Below, piece by piece: positions 28,385-38,686 of a DNA stretch of 64,000 nt. The position numbers and the translations under genes are program-made. The notes beneath the pieces are model-generated. The model searched no databases, was not told where the DNA came from, and saw nothing but the letters and a program-made list of their open reading frames with translations. How positions within the stretch are numbered: position 1 is the stretch's first letter; the number at the start of each line of letters is the position of its first letter. The stretch spans positions 2,933 through 66,932 of the forward strand of contig LJNS01000002.1 in the NCBI GenBank assembly GCA_001303245.1, written 5' to 3'. The stretch comes from Gammaproteobacteria bacterium SG8_30 (GTDB taxonomy: Bacteria; Pseudomonadota; Gammaproteobacteria; Steroidobacterales; Steroidobacteraceae).

Positions 28385-29475
28385 GCGACCTTGCCCACCG
28401 TGTCCTCGAGCAGCGAATCGAGGACGGCCGGCGGATAGTCGCCGGTCAGCGTCGCACGGCCGATGGCCTCCAGCAGCACGAGACGGATGCGGCCGGACGC
28501 GACCTTCTTGTCCATGCGCATCAGCTCGAGGGCCCGCGCCCGGCCGAGTCGGGGCGGATCCGGGGGCAGGCCGGCACGCTGCAGCAATGCCCGGATACGC
28601 CCGACGTCCCTCCGGCCGAGCCAGCCGAGCCTGGCGGACATCTCGGCCGCCATGGTCATGCCGACGGCAACCGCCTCGCCGTGGAGCCAGCTGCCGTAGC
28701 CGGCCGCCGCTTCTATCGCATGACCGAAGGTATGGCCGAGATTGAGCAGTGCCCGTTCGCCGCGCTCGTGCTCGTCGCGCGCAACGATCGCCGCCTTGCA
28801 TGCGCAGCAGAGCCGGATGGCGTACACCAGCGCTGCGGGCTCACGGGCGAGGAGGTCCTCGATGTGCTCCTCCAGCCAGGCGAAGAAGCCAGCGTCACGG
28901 ATGAGGCCGTACTTGATGACCTCGGCAAGACCGGCGCGCAGTTCGCGTTCGGGCAAGGTGTCCAGCGTACCCGTGTCGGACAGCACGGCGACCGGCTGGT
29001 GGAAGGCGCCGATCAGGTTCTTGCCGCCCGGGTGGTTTACGCCCGTCTTGCCGCCGACGGAGGAATCGACCTGCGCGAGCAGCGTCGTGGGCACCTGAAC
29101 GTAGTCGACGCCCCGCTGGTAGCAGGCCGCCGCGAAGCCGGCGATGTCGCCCACCACGCCGCCGCCGAGGGCGACGACGGCACAGTCCCGGTTCATCCGC
29201 GCCTCGACCAGCGCGTCCAGGACCCGGCCGACGATGGCGAGAGTCTTGTGCTCCTCGCCGTCCGGCAGGATGCACTCGCTGATCCGCCGGCCGGCGAGAG
29301 CAGCGCGCAGCGGCGCAAGCCACAGGGGCGCCACCGTCTGGTTGCTGACCACCAGGACGTCGCGCGCTCGGATGCATGCGTCGACCCGTTCGCGGGCGGC
29401 CAGCAGGCCCGGACCGATGACGATCGGGTAGCTACGGTCTCCGAGGTCGATGGTCAGCGTGCCGGCTTCAGTCAT
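28381..29475 (-). CDS. aroB: 3-dehydroquinate synthase
   Basis: [60 protein letters not shown]. Confidence 0.97.
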   Translation of the reverse strand: MTEAGTLTIDLGDRSYPIVIGPGLLAARERVDACIRARDVLVVSNQTVAPLWLAPLRAALAGRRISECILPDGEEHKTLAIVGRVLDALVEARMNRDCAVVALGGGVVGDIAGFAAACYQRGVDYVQVPTTLLAQVDSSVGGKTGVNHPGGKNLIGAFHQPVAVLSDTGTLDTLPERELRAGLAEVIKYGLIRDAGFFAWLEEHIEDLLAREPAALVYAIRLCCACKAAIVARDEHERGERALLNLGHTFGHAIEAAAGYGSWLHGEAVAVGMTMAAEMSARLGWLGRRDVGRIRALLQRAGLPPDPPRLGRARALELMRMDKKVASGRIRLVLLEAIGRATLTGDYPPAVLDSLLEDTVGKVA

Positions 29476-30020
29476 GCCCTCTCCGGTGCGGCCGCCAGCC
29501 CGTGAAGCCGGTCGGCGATCTCCTCTGCGACCGCACCGACCTTGCGACCGTCCGTGCGGACGGTGATCGCCGCGATCTCGCGGTAGAGCGGCTCGCGGAG
29601 GGCCATCAGCTGCTCGAGTCTCGAGCGCGGGTCTTCCGTATCGAGCAGCGGCCGGTTGCGGCTCCGGCGGGTCCGCGCGAGCTGCTGGTTGACCGAGGTC
29701 TCCAGGTACACCACGACGCCGCGGCGCGCCAGATTCGCGCGGTTCTCGGCCGCCAGCACGGCGCCGCCCCCCGTCGCCAGCACGATGCGGGAGCGTCGCG
29801 TCAGTTCGTCGATCACCTCGCGCTCGCGCGCGCGAAAACCCTCTTCGCCCTCCTTCTCGAAGATGAACGGGATGTCCACGCCGGTCCGCTCCTCGATGAC
29901 TGCGTCACTGTCGACGAAACCATACTCCAGGCGCCGGGCCAGGCGTTTGCCCACGGCCGTCTTGCCCGACCCCATCGGGCCCACCAGGAAAATGCTCGCG
30001 AGCGGTCGCGTCTCCATCAC
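29472..30020 (-). CDS. aroK: Shikimate kinase
   Basis: [30 protein letters not shown]; upstream of aroB. Confidence 0.96.
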   Translation of the reverse strand: MMETRPLASIFLVGPMGSGKTAVGKRLARRLEYGFVDSDAVIEERTGVDIPFIFEKEGEEGFRAREREVIDELTRRSRIVLATGGGAVLAAENRANLARRGVVVYLETSVNQQLARTRRSRNRPLLDTEDPRSRLEQLMALREPLYREIAAITVRTDGRKVGAVAEEIADRLHGLAAAPERA

Positions 30021-30037
30021 TGCCGATCCCGCCCCGG

Positions 30038-30070
30038 AAAAAAGAGACGGCCGCCCCGGAGGGCGGCCGT
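30038..30070 (-). terminator. Rho-independent terminator downstream of pilMNOPQ
   Basis: Minus strand ACGGCCGCCC-TCCG-GGGCGGCCGT (10-bp perfect stem) followed by CTCTTTTTT. Confidence 0.85.
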
Positions 30071-30117
30071 GAGACTTTGCCGAGCGCCGCGCCGGCTGGC
30101 AAGCGGCGAGCGGCGGT

Positions 30118-32271
30118 TCAGTCGATATTCGCGCCTTCGCGCAGGATCTTCGGCGTGACGAAGATCAGCAGCTCGTCGCGATTGTTCGTGCGCTGCTTGC
30201 TCTTGAACAGGTAGCCGAGACCGGGGATGTCGCCCAGGAACGGCACCTTCCGCTCCGCCTCGCGGCGATCCGTCTCGAGGATGCCGCCGAGCACGACGGT
30301 CTGACCGTCGTTCACCAGCACCTGGGTCGAGATCGAGCGGGTGTCGATCGACGGCACGAAACCGCCCGTCGCGCTCGGCACGAGCTCGCCCACGCTGTCC
30401 TTGTTGACCTCGAGGTCGAGGATGACGCGGTCGTCGGGCGTGATCTGCGGGGTGACCTTGAGCGACAGCACCGCCTTCTTGAAGGAGGTCGTCGTCGCTC
30501 CGCTCGAGGCCGACTCCTGGTAGGGAACCTCGACGCCCTGCTCGATTACGGCCTCGCGCTGGTTCGCCGTGATCACGCGCGGCGAGGAGACGATCTCGCC
30601 CTTGCCCTCGGCCTGCGCGGCCGAGATCTCGAGGTCGATCAGGAAGTCGTCGAAGTCGAGGATCGCGAGCGCGATGCGGCCGGCCGGGTTGCTCACCGGC
30701 ATGTTGACGTTGTAGCGGTCGAAGTTGCCGAAGGGCACCTGGACCGGGTACGGCTGGCCGGTGTTCGCGAGGTTGTCGAGGGCAGAGCCCACGATCGAGT
30801 CGGTCGCCTGGGCGCTGCCGCTGATCGCGAACAGGTCCGACACGTCGTCGGACACGCGTGTGAAGCCCGCCCGGACGCCGAGCTCGCGCGAGAAGTCGTC
30901 GCTCACGATGACGATGCGCGACTCGATCAGCACCTGGCGGACCGGGATGTCGAGCGTGGCCACCATGCTGCGGATCTGCTCGAGCTGCTCGGTGGTGTCG
31001 CGCACGAGCAGCGTATTGGTGCGCTCGTCGATGCTGACGCTGCCGCGCTCGGACAACAGTGAGCCGCCGCCGCCCGCCTTGAGCAGGTTGGCGATGTCCG
31101 AGGCCTTCGCATAGTTCACCTGCAGGAACTCGGTCCGCAACGGCGCGAGTTCCTGGATGTCCTGATGCGCCTCGAGCTCGGCCTTCTCGCGGGCGGCGAT
31201 CTCGGCCTGCGGCGCCACCAGGATCACGTTGTCCTTCTTGCGCATGTCGAGGCCCTTGGTGCGCAGGACGATGTCGAGCGCCTGGTCCCAGGGCACGTTC
31301 TGCAGCCTGAGGGTCACGCGCCCCGTCACCGTGTCGCTGACGACGATGTTCTGGCCGCTGGTGTCGGCGAGCAGCTGCAGCACTGCACGGACCTCGATGT
31401 CCTGGAAGTTGAGCGTCAGGCGCTCGCCCGTGTAGACCTTCTCGGCCTCGGTCACCATCGCCTGCTTCGGCCGTTCCTTGACCTCGACGACATAGGTGTC
31501 GTCCGTCTGGTAGGCGAGCTGCTCGAAGTCGCCCGCCGCGGCGACGACCACGCGGGAGCCCGTTGCCGTGCGCACGGCGTCCACGGTGGTCACCGGCGTC
31601 GCGAAATCCACGACGTCGTAGCGCTTCATCAGCTCCTCCGGGAGCACGGCGCCCGTGAAGTCGACGACGACGCGGTTGCCTTCCTGGCGGAGGTTGGCCG
31701 GCACGCGCGCGTCCGAGAGCTTGACGATCACCCGCCCCGCGCCGTCGGCCGAGCGGCGGAAGTCGATGCCGCGAACCTGTCGCGGACCGGCCGACGGGGC
31801 GGCTGCCGCTGCCTGCGCCGGGGCGGCTGCCGCGGCGGCCTGCGTGCCGATGTTCACCACGACCGAGTCGCCCATCGCCTGGGCCGTGTACGGCACGAGC
31901 GAGTCGAGGTTGAAGACGACCCGAGTGCGGCCGCCGGCTTCGGCGACCACGATCGTGTCGACCCCGCCGGCGTTGACGTCGATGCGACGGTTGTCGAGCG
32001 CGAGCCCGACTCCCGGCAGGTCGACCGACAGCCTCGCAGGCTGGTCGATGGTGAAGGCCAGCGGATCCGGTGCCGGCCCGCTGGTCCTGAGCGTCACCTG
32101 CAGCGCATCGCCCGCCAGCGACTTGACGTCGATGTCGGTCAGCGCGGTGGAGCTCTGGGCGGCCACCTGTCCGCCCCAGGCGATCGCCAGCGCGGCCACA
32201 AAGCCGCCGAGCGCACGCCTGGCAGCCTTGCCGCCCCTATTCCAAACCGTTGCCCGGTCATTGCCAGCCAT
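30118..32271 (-). CDS. pilQ: Type IV pilus secretin
   Basis: AMIN-type N-terminus; YTGERLTLNFQDIEVRAVLQLLADTSGQNIVVSDTVTGRVTLRLQNVPWDQALDIVL; secretin C-terminus. Confidence 0.97.
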   Translation of the reverse strand: MAGNDRATVWNRGGKAARRALGGFVAALAIAWGGQVAAQSSTALTDIDVKSLAGDALQVTLRTSGPAPDPLAFTIDQPARLSVDLPGVGLALDNRRIDVNAGGVDTIVVAEAGGRTRVVFNLDSLVPYTAQAMGDSVVVNIGTQAAAAAAPAQAAAAAPSAGPRQVRGIDFRRSADGAGRVIVKLSDARVPANLRQEGNRVVVDFTGAVLPEELMKRYDVVDFATPVTTVDAVRTATGSRVVVAAAGDFEQLAYQTDDTYVVEVKERPKQAMVTEAEKVYTGERLTLNFQDIEVRAVLQLLADTSGQNIVVSDTVTGRVTLRLQNVPWDQALDIVLRTKGLDMRKKDNVILVAPQAEIAAREKAELEAHQDIQELAPLRTEFLQVNYAKASDIANLLKAGGGGSLLSERGSVSIDERTNTLLVRDTTEQLEQIRSMVATLDIPVRQVLIESRIVIVSDDFSRELGVRAGFTRVSDDVSDLFAISGSAQATDSIVGSALDNLANTGQPYPVQVPFGNFDRYNVNMPVSNPAGRIALAILDFDDFLIDLEISAAQAEGKGEIVSSPRVITANQREAVIEQGVEVPYQESASSGATTTSFKKAVLSLKVTPQITPDDRVILDLEVNKDSVGELVPSATGGFVPSIDTRSISTQVLVNDGQTVVLGGILETDRREAERKVPFLGDIPGLGYLFKSKQRTNNRDELLIFVTPKILREGANID

Positions 32272-32290
32272 CAGAAATTCTCCCACGAAA

Positions 32291-32821
32291 TCAGTCGCTG
32301 AGCGCCAGGGCCGCCGGCCGCTCCAGATATCCACCCAGTCCGTCCGGGACGATCTCGACGAGCGCGATGCGCGCGTCGTTCACCGATGTGATCCTGCCGT
32401 CGTTCTGGCCCAGGTGATTGCCCGGCAGCACCCGGTGGATCAGGCCGTCCTTGGTCTGCACGAGGCCGTAACGCGCGCCCCCGAGCTCCAGCGTCCCGAC
32501 CATCTTCAGCGTGTCGAGCGAGAACTGCTCGAGATACTCGCGCGGGCGCCTGGTGTCCGGCCGCGGGCCGTTCGCGCCGTCGCCGCCAAGCGTCTGCAGG
32601 AAGGGCGAGCGCTTGTCCGCCATCGTGTAGTCATACGACTCGTATGGCCTTACCTCCGGCAGCGGCTCGATCCGGCCGCCGGGGCGCTGCTTGGCCTGCT
32701 CGACCTTGGTCCTGAGTTCGCCGAGGTCGGCACCGCATCCCGCGAGGGCCAAGGCTGCCGCGAGGCAGGCCGCCGAGAGCATTGTCTTGTGCATCGTTTG
32801 CGTCATGGTCTCATCGCTCAC
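32291..32821 (-). CDS. pilP: Type IV pilus assembly lipoprotein
   Basis: Lipobox ALALAGC; position in pilMNOPQ; HRVLPGNHLGQNDGRITSV. Confidence 0.93.
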   Translation of the reverse strand: MSDETMTQTMHKTMLSAACLAAALALAGCGADLGELRTKVEQAKQRPGGRIEPLPEVRPYESYDYTMADKRSPFLQTLGGDGANGPRPDTRRPREYLEQFSLDTLKMVGTLELGGARYGLVQTKDGLIHRVLPGNHLGQNDGRITSVNDARIALVEIVPDGLGGYLERPAALALSD

Positions 32822-33510
32822 CGGCGCTTCTTGGTAGCGGCCTTGGCCTGCGCTTCCTGCTCGGCGATCTCGGACTCCTCGAGGTAGCGATAGGTCTTGG
32901 CCGTCAGGTCGAGCGTCAACTCATCCGTCGGCGTGGCGACTCCGCGCCTGCTGCCGCTCGAGCGCCGCGTCCCGTCGCCCTGCGTGATCTGAATGTCGTG
33001 CAAGGTCACGATCCGCGGCAGCGCTGCGATGCCGCTGACGAACGCGCCGAATTCGTGGTAGCCACCCGTCAAACGGATCTTGATGGGCAGCTCGGCATAG
33101 AACTCGCGGCGCGACTCCGAGCCGGGCTGGAAAAGCTTTTCCTGCAGGCCGGCGGCCAGGCCGGTCTGAGAGATGTCGACCAGCAGGCTCGGCACCTCGG
33201 TCTTGCCGGGCAGCTGCCGCAACATCGCGCCGAAGCTGCGCTCGATCTCGGCCAGCTGCTGGCGATAGGCCTCGAGGTTGGCCGCCTTGCGCTGCTTCGT
33301 GTCGAACGTGTTCCAGAGCTGCTGTTCCTCGGCCTCGACCTTGCGCAGGTCGGGCAGATTGCCCTTGTAGACGAACTGCCAGACGAGCAGGCCGGTCACG
33401 ATGACGAACACGAGCCCGACGGCGAGGGCCCGGAACACGAAGGGCCAGCGGCCGACGTCCCGCGCGTCGAGGTTCCGCAGCTGCTCGAAGAACTGCCTGA
33501 TGCCGTTCAT
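32818..33510 (-). CDS. pilO: Type IV pilus inner membrane protein
   Basis: One TM helix, coiled-coil, PilO core (LPGKTEVPSLLVDISQTGLAAGLQEKLFQPG); operon position. Confidence 0.95.
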   Translation of the reverse strand: MNGIRQFFEQLRNLDARDVGRWPFVFRALAVGLVFVIVTGLLVWQFVYKGNLPDLRKVEAEEQQLWNTFDTKQRKAANLEAYRQQLAEIERSFGAMLRQLPGKTEVPSLLVDISQTGLAAGLQEKLFQPGSESRREFYAELPIKIRLTGGYHEFGAFVSGIAALPRIVTLHDIQITQGDGTRRSSGSRRGVATPTDELTLDLTAKTYRYLEESEIAEQEAQAKAATKKRR

Positions 33511-34109
33511 CGGCTGGCCTCCTTGACCCGCTTCTTCTGCGGCTGTCCCTGCGCCTCGGCCTCGTCCTGGCCCTCGGGGCTCTTCAGCTGTGCGAACAGC
33601 GTGAAATTGGAGCCGGCGCCCGGCTGTCCGGTCTCGATGACCTTCAGGTCCGGCTTCTCCATGACCTCGGAGGCGTCGATGTTGCGCATGAATGCCGAGA
33701 CGCGGGTGCTCGACTGCGCCACGCCGTTGAACTCGAGGCGCCGGGCGTTCTGCCGGACGGAAGTCAGGTACACACCCTCCGGAAGGGTGGCCACCATGTC
33801 GTCGAACAGCTTGACGATCTCGGGCCGGCTCTTCTGCAGCGTCTCGATGACCTCCATGCGGGCGATCATCCTTGCCTTCTGCTCCTCGAGCGCGAGTATC
33901 TCCTCGATCTGCTTGTCGAGCTCGGCGATCTCGGCCTTGAGGTAGTCGTTGCGGCGCTCCTGCGCGTCGATCATGGTGCTGACCGTGAAGTGCGACAGCA
34001 ACGCGATCAGCATGCCGAGGCCGATGGCGGCGCCGAGGCCGACCAGGAATTCCTTCTGGCGCCGCTTGCGTAGCTCGGCGCGCCAGGGGAGTAGGTTAAT
34101 ACTTGGCAT
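33507..34109 (-). CDS. pilN: Type IV pilus biogenesis protein
   Basis: MPSINLLPWRAELRKRRQKEF. Confidence 0.96.
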   Translation of the reverse strand: MPSINLLPWRAELRKRRQKEFLVGLGAAIGLGMLIALLSHFTVSTMIDAQERRNDYLKAEIAELDKQIEEILALEEQKARMIARMEVIETLQKSRPEIVKLFDDMVATLPEGVYLTSVRQNARRLEFNGVAQSSTRVSAFMRNIDASEVMEKPDLKVIETGQPGAGSNFTLFAQLKSPEGQDEAEAQGQPQKKRVKEASR

Positions 34110-35190
34110 CGTCGTCGAAGCTCCGCAGTGCCAGCCCGCAGGCGGTGAGCAGCGCCGTGGCGTCCCGCGTCACGCCGAGCGCCTTGGCCTTGGAAGAGAC
34201 GCGCATCTGCCCGAGCGGATCGCCGCGCTCGGCCGCGATGCCCACGCGGCTCGCAATCACGTCTGCGACGCCCGGAATGTTCGCGCAGCCCCCGCAGACC
34301 AGGATCTGCTCGGGCTGCGCGCGGCCGCTTCCGGAAGCGAGGTAGAACTGCAGGGAACGGCTCACCTGCTGCGTCATGTCGTCGATGAACGGGTCGAGCA
34401 CTTCGGGCTGATAGTTGGAGGGCAGTCCGCCTTCCTTCTTGGCGCGGCCCGCCTCCTCCATCGACAGCCCGTAGGTCCGCATGATCTCTTCGGTCAGCTG
34501 CTGGCCGCCGAACGGGAAGTCACGCGTGTACACGACCTTCAGGTCCCGCAGCACGCTGAAGGTCGTGGTGCTGGCCCCGAAGTCGATGATCGCGATGGTC
34601 CGGTCGATGCCGCCGTCCGGCATCTGGTGGGTCATCAGCCGGCACGCGTTCTCGAGCGCGAAGGCCTCGACGTCGACCAGCTTCGGCACGAGGCCGGCCG
34701 CGGTGACCGCGGCGACGCGCTGGTCCACGTTCTCGGTGCGGGTCGCCACCAGCAGGACGTCCATCGTCTCGGGATCCTTCTCCGACGGTCCCATGACCTG
34801 GAAGTCGTAGCTGACTTCTTCCATCGGGAAGGGAATGTACTGGTCGGCCTGCATCTCCACCTGCTGCTCAAGCTCGGCGTCCGGCAGCGCGTTGGGCATC
34901 GGTATCGACTTCGTGATCACCGCGTCACCGCTGATGGCAACCGCGCACTCCTTCGACCGGACCCCGGAGCGCTTGACTGCCCGGCGGATCGCCTCGCCGA
35001 CCGCGTTCGCATCGACGATGGCCTTCTCGTTCACGGCGTTGTGCGGAGTCGGCTCGGCCGCATAGGCCTCCACGCGGTACTGGCCGCCGGACTCGGCAAG
35101 CTCGATGAGCTTGATCGAGGAGGTGGTGATGTCGAGGCCCACCAGCGGTCGGTGCCTTGTGCGCAGCGAAATCTGAGGCAGCTTCAGCAC
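34096..35190 (-). CDS. pilM: Type IV pilus actin-like ATPase
   Basis: RHRPLVGLDITTSSIKLIELAE; AIIDFGASTTTFSVL; LVCGGCANIPGVADVIASR. Confidence 0.96.
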   Translation of the reverse strand: MLKLPQISLRTRHRPLVGLDITTSSIKLIELAESGGQYRVEAYAAEPTPHNAVNEKAIVDANAVGEAIRRAVKRSGVRSKECAVAISGDAVITKSIPMPNALPDAELEQQVEMQADQYIPFPMEEVSYDFQVMGPSEKDPETMDVLLVATRTENVDQRVAAVTAAGLVPKLVDVEAFALENACRLMTHQMPDGGIDRTIAIIDFGASTTTFSVLRDLKVVYTRDFPFGGQQLTEEIMRTYGLSMEEAGRAKKEGGLPSNYQPEVLDPFIDDMTQQVSRSLQFYLASGSGRAQPEQILVCGGCANIPGVADVIASRVGIAAERGDPLGQMRVSSKAKALGVTRDATALLTACGLALRSFDDDAKY

Positions 35191-35577
35191 AAATCTTTTC
35201 CTTTTCAGGTCAAGCGCTTGCGACGCCTAAGCGCTACGCGGATCAAGTTTGCCCGCAACTATATAGCAAGCAACTGTTAAATTGAACGTGACCCGGATCG
35301 CAGATCGAAGCCCGTCGTCAACCCCCTGCCGCTCTCCCTGCCCGTGTCGTGACGGCCGTCCGGTTTGGCCCGGTCCGGCCAAGTTGTCGGCCGGGTTGCT
35401 GCTCTCTTGAGCGGCCACCGGCTCGACGCCTGTGACGGATGCTGCACGCAAGGGCTGGACGGCTCCGTGCGGAACTTCACGATCCACGCAACTCGCCGGT
35501 CCGCACCGCGGGGACCCGCTCGAATCTGCGAGCGTGCATAATCGTTTCCCTCCTCTGGTTCTGGACCCGGACTGACG

Positions 35578-38070
35578 TTGAAGCTTCGCCCCGGTCGGAT
35601 CGTCCTTGCCGCCACTGCCGTCGTCGTCGCGCTGGCAGGACTCGTCGGTCTTGCCTTCCTCTCGACCTGGTTCTATCTGAAGCCCACACTCCCGGACGTC
35701 GCGCAGCTCAGGCAGCTCCGGCTGCAGATGCCGCTCCGGGTGTACAGTCGCGACGGCCTGCTGCTCGCCCAGATCGGCGAGCAACGGCGCATTCCGGTCG
35801 CCTATCGGGACGTGCCGCAGATCGTCGTCCAGGCATTCCTCGCAGCCGAGGACGACCGCTTCTTCGAGCACCCCGGCATCGACTGGCAGGGAATGCTGAG
35901 GGCGGTACTCGTGGCCGCCGGCCTGCCCGGGCCCCGCCAGGGCGGCAGCACGCTCACCCAGCAGCTCGTGCGCACCACGCTCATCGAGAACGAGCGCACC
36001 ATGCGGCGCAAGCTGCGGGAGATATTCCTCTCCGTGACGCTCGAGCGGGAGCTCACCAAGGAGGAGATCCTCGAGCTCTACCTCAACACCGTGTTCCTCG
36101 GTCAGCGCGCCTACGGCGTCGCCGCCGCCGCCGAGACCTACTTCGACAAGCCGCTGGCCGGGGTGACAGTGGCCGAGGCTGCCACGCTCGCCGGCATCCC
36201 GCAGGCGCCGTCACGCTACAACCCGGTGGCGAGCCGTGAGCAGGCCGAGCGTCGCCGCGCCTACGTCCTCAGACGCATGCGCGAGCTCAATTTCATCAGC
36301 GATGCCGAGCAGCAGGACGCCCTCGCCGGGCCGATCACCGGTGAGCTGTATGGCCCGCGGGTCGAGATCGAGGCGCCGTACGTCGCCGAAATGGTCCGGC
36401 AGGCCCTGTTCGACCAGTTCGGGGGCAGGATCTACGCGGACGGTTTCCGGGCGTACACGACCGTCGACAGCCGCCTGCAGCGAGCGGCGGACGTGGCATT
36501 GCGCAGCGCGCTGATCGAGTACGACCGGCGGCACGGCTATCGCGGTCCCGCGGGACGCGCGGAGCTGCCGCCCGTCGAGACGGCCGCGGTCGTGGAGGCC
36601 GCGCTCGCGCCCGTACCGACAGTGGGTGGTCTGCTGCCCGCTCTCGTGCTCTCCGTCGATGCAGCATCCGCGACGGTCGCGACCCGCGGCAGGGGGAACT
36701 TCACGCTGCCTTTCGAGGGAATGCGCTGGGCACGCCCGTCGCTGCCCGACCAGAACGTCGGCAAGGCCCCCGAGCGGCCGGCGGACGTCCTCGCCCGCGG
36801 CGACATCGTGTACATCCTGCCGAAGGCCGGGACCGAGGCCTACCTTGCCCAGGTACCGGATGCGCAGGCGGCGATCGTAGCGATCGATCCGCACGACGGC
36901 GGGATCGCCGCCCTGTCAGGTGGATTCGACTACTACGCCTCGAAGTTCAACCGCGCGACCCAGGCCCGCCGCCAGCCGGGCTCGGCCTTCAAGCCCTTCA
37001 TCTACTCGGCGGCGCTCGAGAACGGCTTCACGCCCGCCTCGATCATCCTCGACGCGCCGGTAGTCTACGAGGCGCCCGAAGGCACGGAGGAGAAGGACTG
37101 GCGTCCCGAGAACGTGGACAGCCGGTTCTACGGGCCGACGCGCCTGCGGGACGCTCTGGCGCGTTCGCGAAATCTGGTGTCCATCCGGCTGATGCGTGCC
37201 TTGGGCATCGGGACTGCCCGTGAATACGCGTTGCGGTTCGGCTTTCCGCCAACGCACGTTCCCGAGGATCTCACTGCGGCGCTCGGCACGGCCCAGCTGA
37301 CGCCCCTCGAGGTGGCGGCGGCATATGCCGTCTTCGCCAATGGCGGTTTCCGCGTGGGGCCTTACTTCCTCGACCGCGTCGAGGACTCGACCGGCGAGCT
37401 GCTGCTCGAGGCCGACCCTGCCGTGGCCTGCCTGGACTGCGAGCCCGAAACACAAGGCGGTCCCGTCGGCCTGCTCGGCGGCTTCATGCCGTCACTGCGT
37501 TCCATCGTCTCGGGAGACGGATCCGGTGCGACCTGGGCGCGCGACGTCGGCGGCTCCCTGCGCGTCGGCCCCGAGCACCGGGCCGGGCTCGCGATCAGCA
37601 CCGCAAACGCCTTCATCATGACGGACATGATGAGCGACGTGATACGCGTCGGCACCGGCCGGCGCGCGCTGGCGCTCGGCCGCCGCGATCTCGCCGGCAA
37701 GACGGGCACCACCAACGACCGCCGCGACGCGTGGTTCTCCGGCTTCAACGGCAACCTGGTCGCGACGAGCTGGATCGGATTCGACCAGGAACGCAGCCTG
37801 GGCGCGAGAGAGGAAGGCGGCCGCACGGCGCTGCCGATGTGGATCTACTTCATGCGCGAGGCGCTGCGCGACCGGCCGGTGAGCCGCCTGCCGATGCCGG
37901 AGGGCGTCGTGACCGCCCGGGTCTCGGCCGTGACCGGAGAGCTCACCGGGCCGGACGATCCGGACGCCGTACTCGAGTATTTCCTCGCGGGCTCGGCTCC
38001 CGGCGGTCCGGCGAGCGACGGCGAGACCGCACCCGCGTCGCCGGCACGCCCCGACGAATCCATCTTCTAG
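35578..38070 (+). CDS. mrcA: Penicillin-binding protein 1A
   Basis: AAEDDRFFEHPGIDWQGMLRA, GGSTLTQQLVR, RQPGSAFKPF, KTGTTNDRRDAWFSGF; TTG start; divergent from pilM. Confidence 0.95.
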   Translation: MKLRPGRIVLAATAVVVALAGLVGLAFLSTWFYLKPTLPDVAQLRQLRLQMPLRVYSRDGLLLAQIGEQRRIPVAYRDVPQIVVQAFLAAEDDRFFEHPGIDWQGMLRAVLVAAGLPGPRQGGSTLTQQLVRTTLIENERTMRRKLREIFLSVTLERELTKEEILELYLNTVFLGQRAYGVAAAAETYFDKPLAGVTVAEAATLAGIPQAPSRYNPVASREQAERRRAYVLRRMRELNFISDAEQQDALAGPITGELYGPRVEIEAPYVAEMVRQALFDQFGGRIYADGFRAYTTVDSRLQRAADVALRSALIEYDRRHGYRGPAGRAELPPVETAAVVEAALAPVPTVGGLLPALVLSVDAASATVATRGRGNFTLPFEGMRWARPSLPDQNVGKAPERPADVLARGDIVYILPKAGTEAYLAQVPDAQAAIVAIDPHDGGIAALSGGFDYYASKFNRATQARRQPGSAFKPFIYSAALENGFTPASIILDAPVVYEAPEGTEEKDWRPENVDSRFYGPTRLRDALARSRNLVSIRLMRALGIGTAREYALRFGFPPTHVPEDLTAALGTAQLTPLEVAAAYAVFANGGFRVGPYFLDRVEDSTGELLLEADPAVACLDCEPETQGGPVGLLGGFMPSLRSIVSGDGSGATWARDVGGSLRVGPEHRAGLAISTANAFIMTDMMSDVIRVGTGRRALALGRRDLAGKTGTTNDRRDAWFSGFNGNLVATSWIGFDQERSLGAREEGGRTALPMWIYFMREALRDRPVSRLPMPEGVVTARVSAVTGELTGPDDPDAVLEYFLAGSAPGGPASDGETAPASPARPDESIF

Positions 38071-38080
38071 GAGGTCCGAC

Positions 38081-38686
38081 GTGGCCAAGCGAAGCGTCCG
38101 GGGTGACCTGCTGCGGCACGCGCTGGCCGCCGAGGCGGCCCGCCTCATGGTGGAGCACGGCGTGGACGACTTCCTGTTTGCGAAGCGCAAGGCCGCAGAG
38201 CGTCTCGGCGTGAGCGATCACGCCGTGCTGCCGAAGAACACGGAGATCGAGGCGGCCATCGAGGAACACCACCGGCTGTTCGGCTCCGAGACGCACGAGG
38301 ACGAGCTGGCGGACCAGCGCCGCCACGCCCTAGCCGCGATGCGGCTGCTCTCGGACTTCGAGCCACGCCTCGTGGGCCAGGTGCTCGCGGGCACGGCCAG
38401 TCCGCACAACGAGATCGAGCTGCACCTGTTCGCCGACACGCCGGAGGCGGTCGTCTTCCAGCTGATGGAGCACGGCGTCAGGCATCGCGTGGCCGAGCGC
38501 CGGGTCCGCCTCATGCGGGACGAGCCCCGGAGCTTTCCGTCGGTGCAGTTCGCGAGCGGCCGCTACGACGTCGATGCGGTCGTGTTCCCGCGCGACGGCA
38601 TCCGCCAGGCTCCTTTCAGCCCGGTCGACGGCAAGCCCATGCGGCGCGCCACGCGCGCCGAGGTCGAGGCGCTCGTCGCCGGTTAG
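38081..38686 (+). CDS. Conserved hypothetical protein, possibly a degenerate nucleotidyltransferase-like fold
   Basis: [44 protein letters not shown]; 10 bp after mrcA. Confidence 0.75.
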   Translation: MAKRSVRGDLLRHALAAEAARLMVEHGVDDFLFAKRKAAERLGVSDHAVLPKNTEIEAAIEEHHRLFGSETHEDELADQRRHALAAMRLLSDFEPRLVGQVLAGTASPHNEIELHLFADTPEAVVFQLMEHGVRHRVAERRVRLMRDEPRSFPSVQFASGRYDVDAVVFPRDGIRQAPFSPVDGKPMRRATRAEVEALVAG

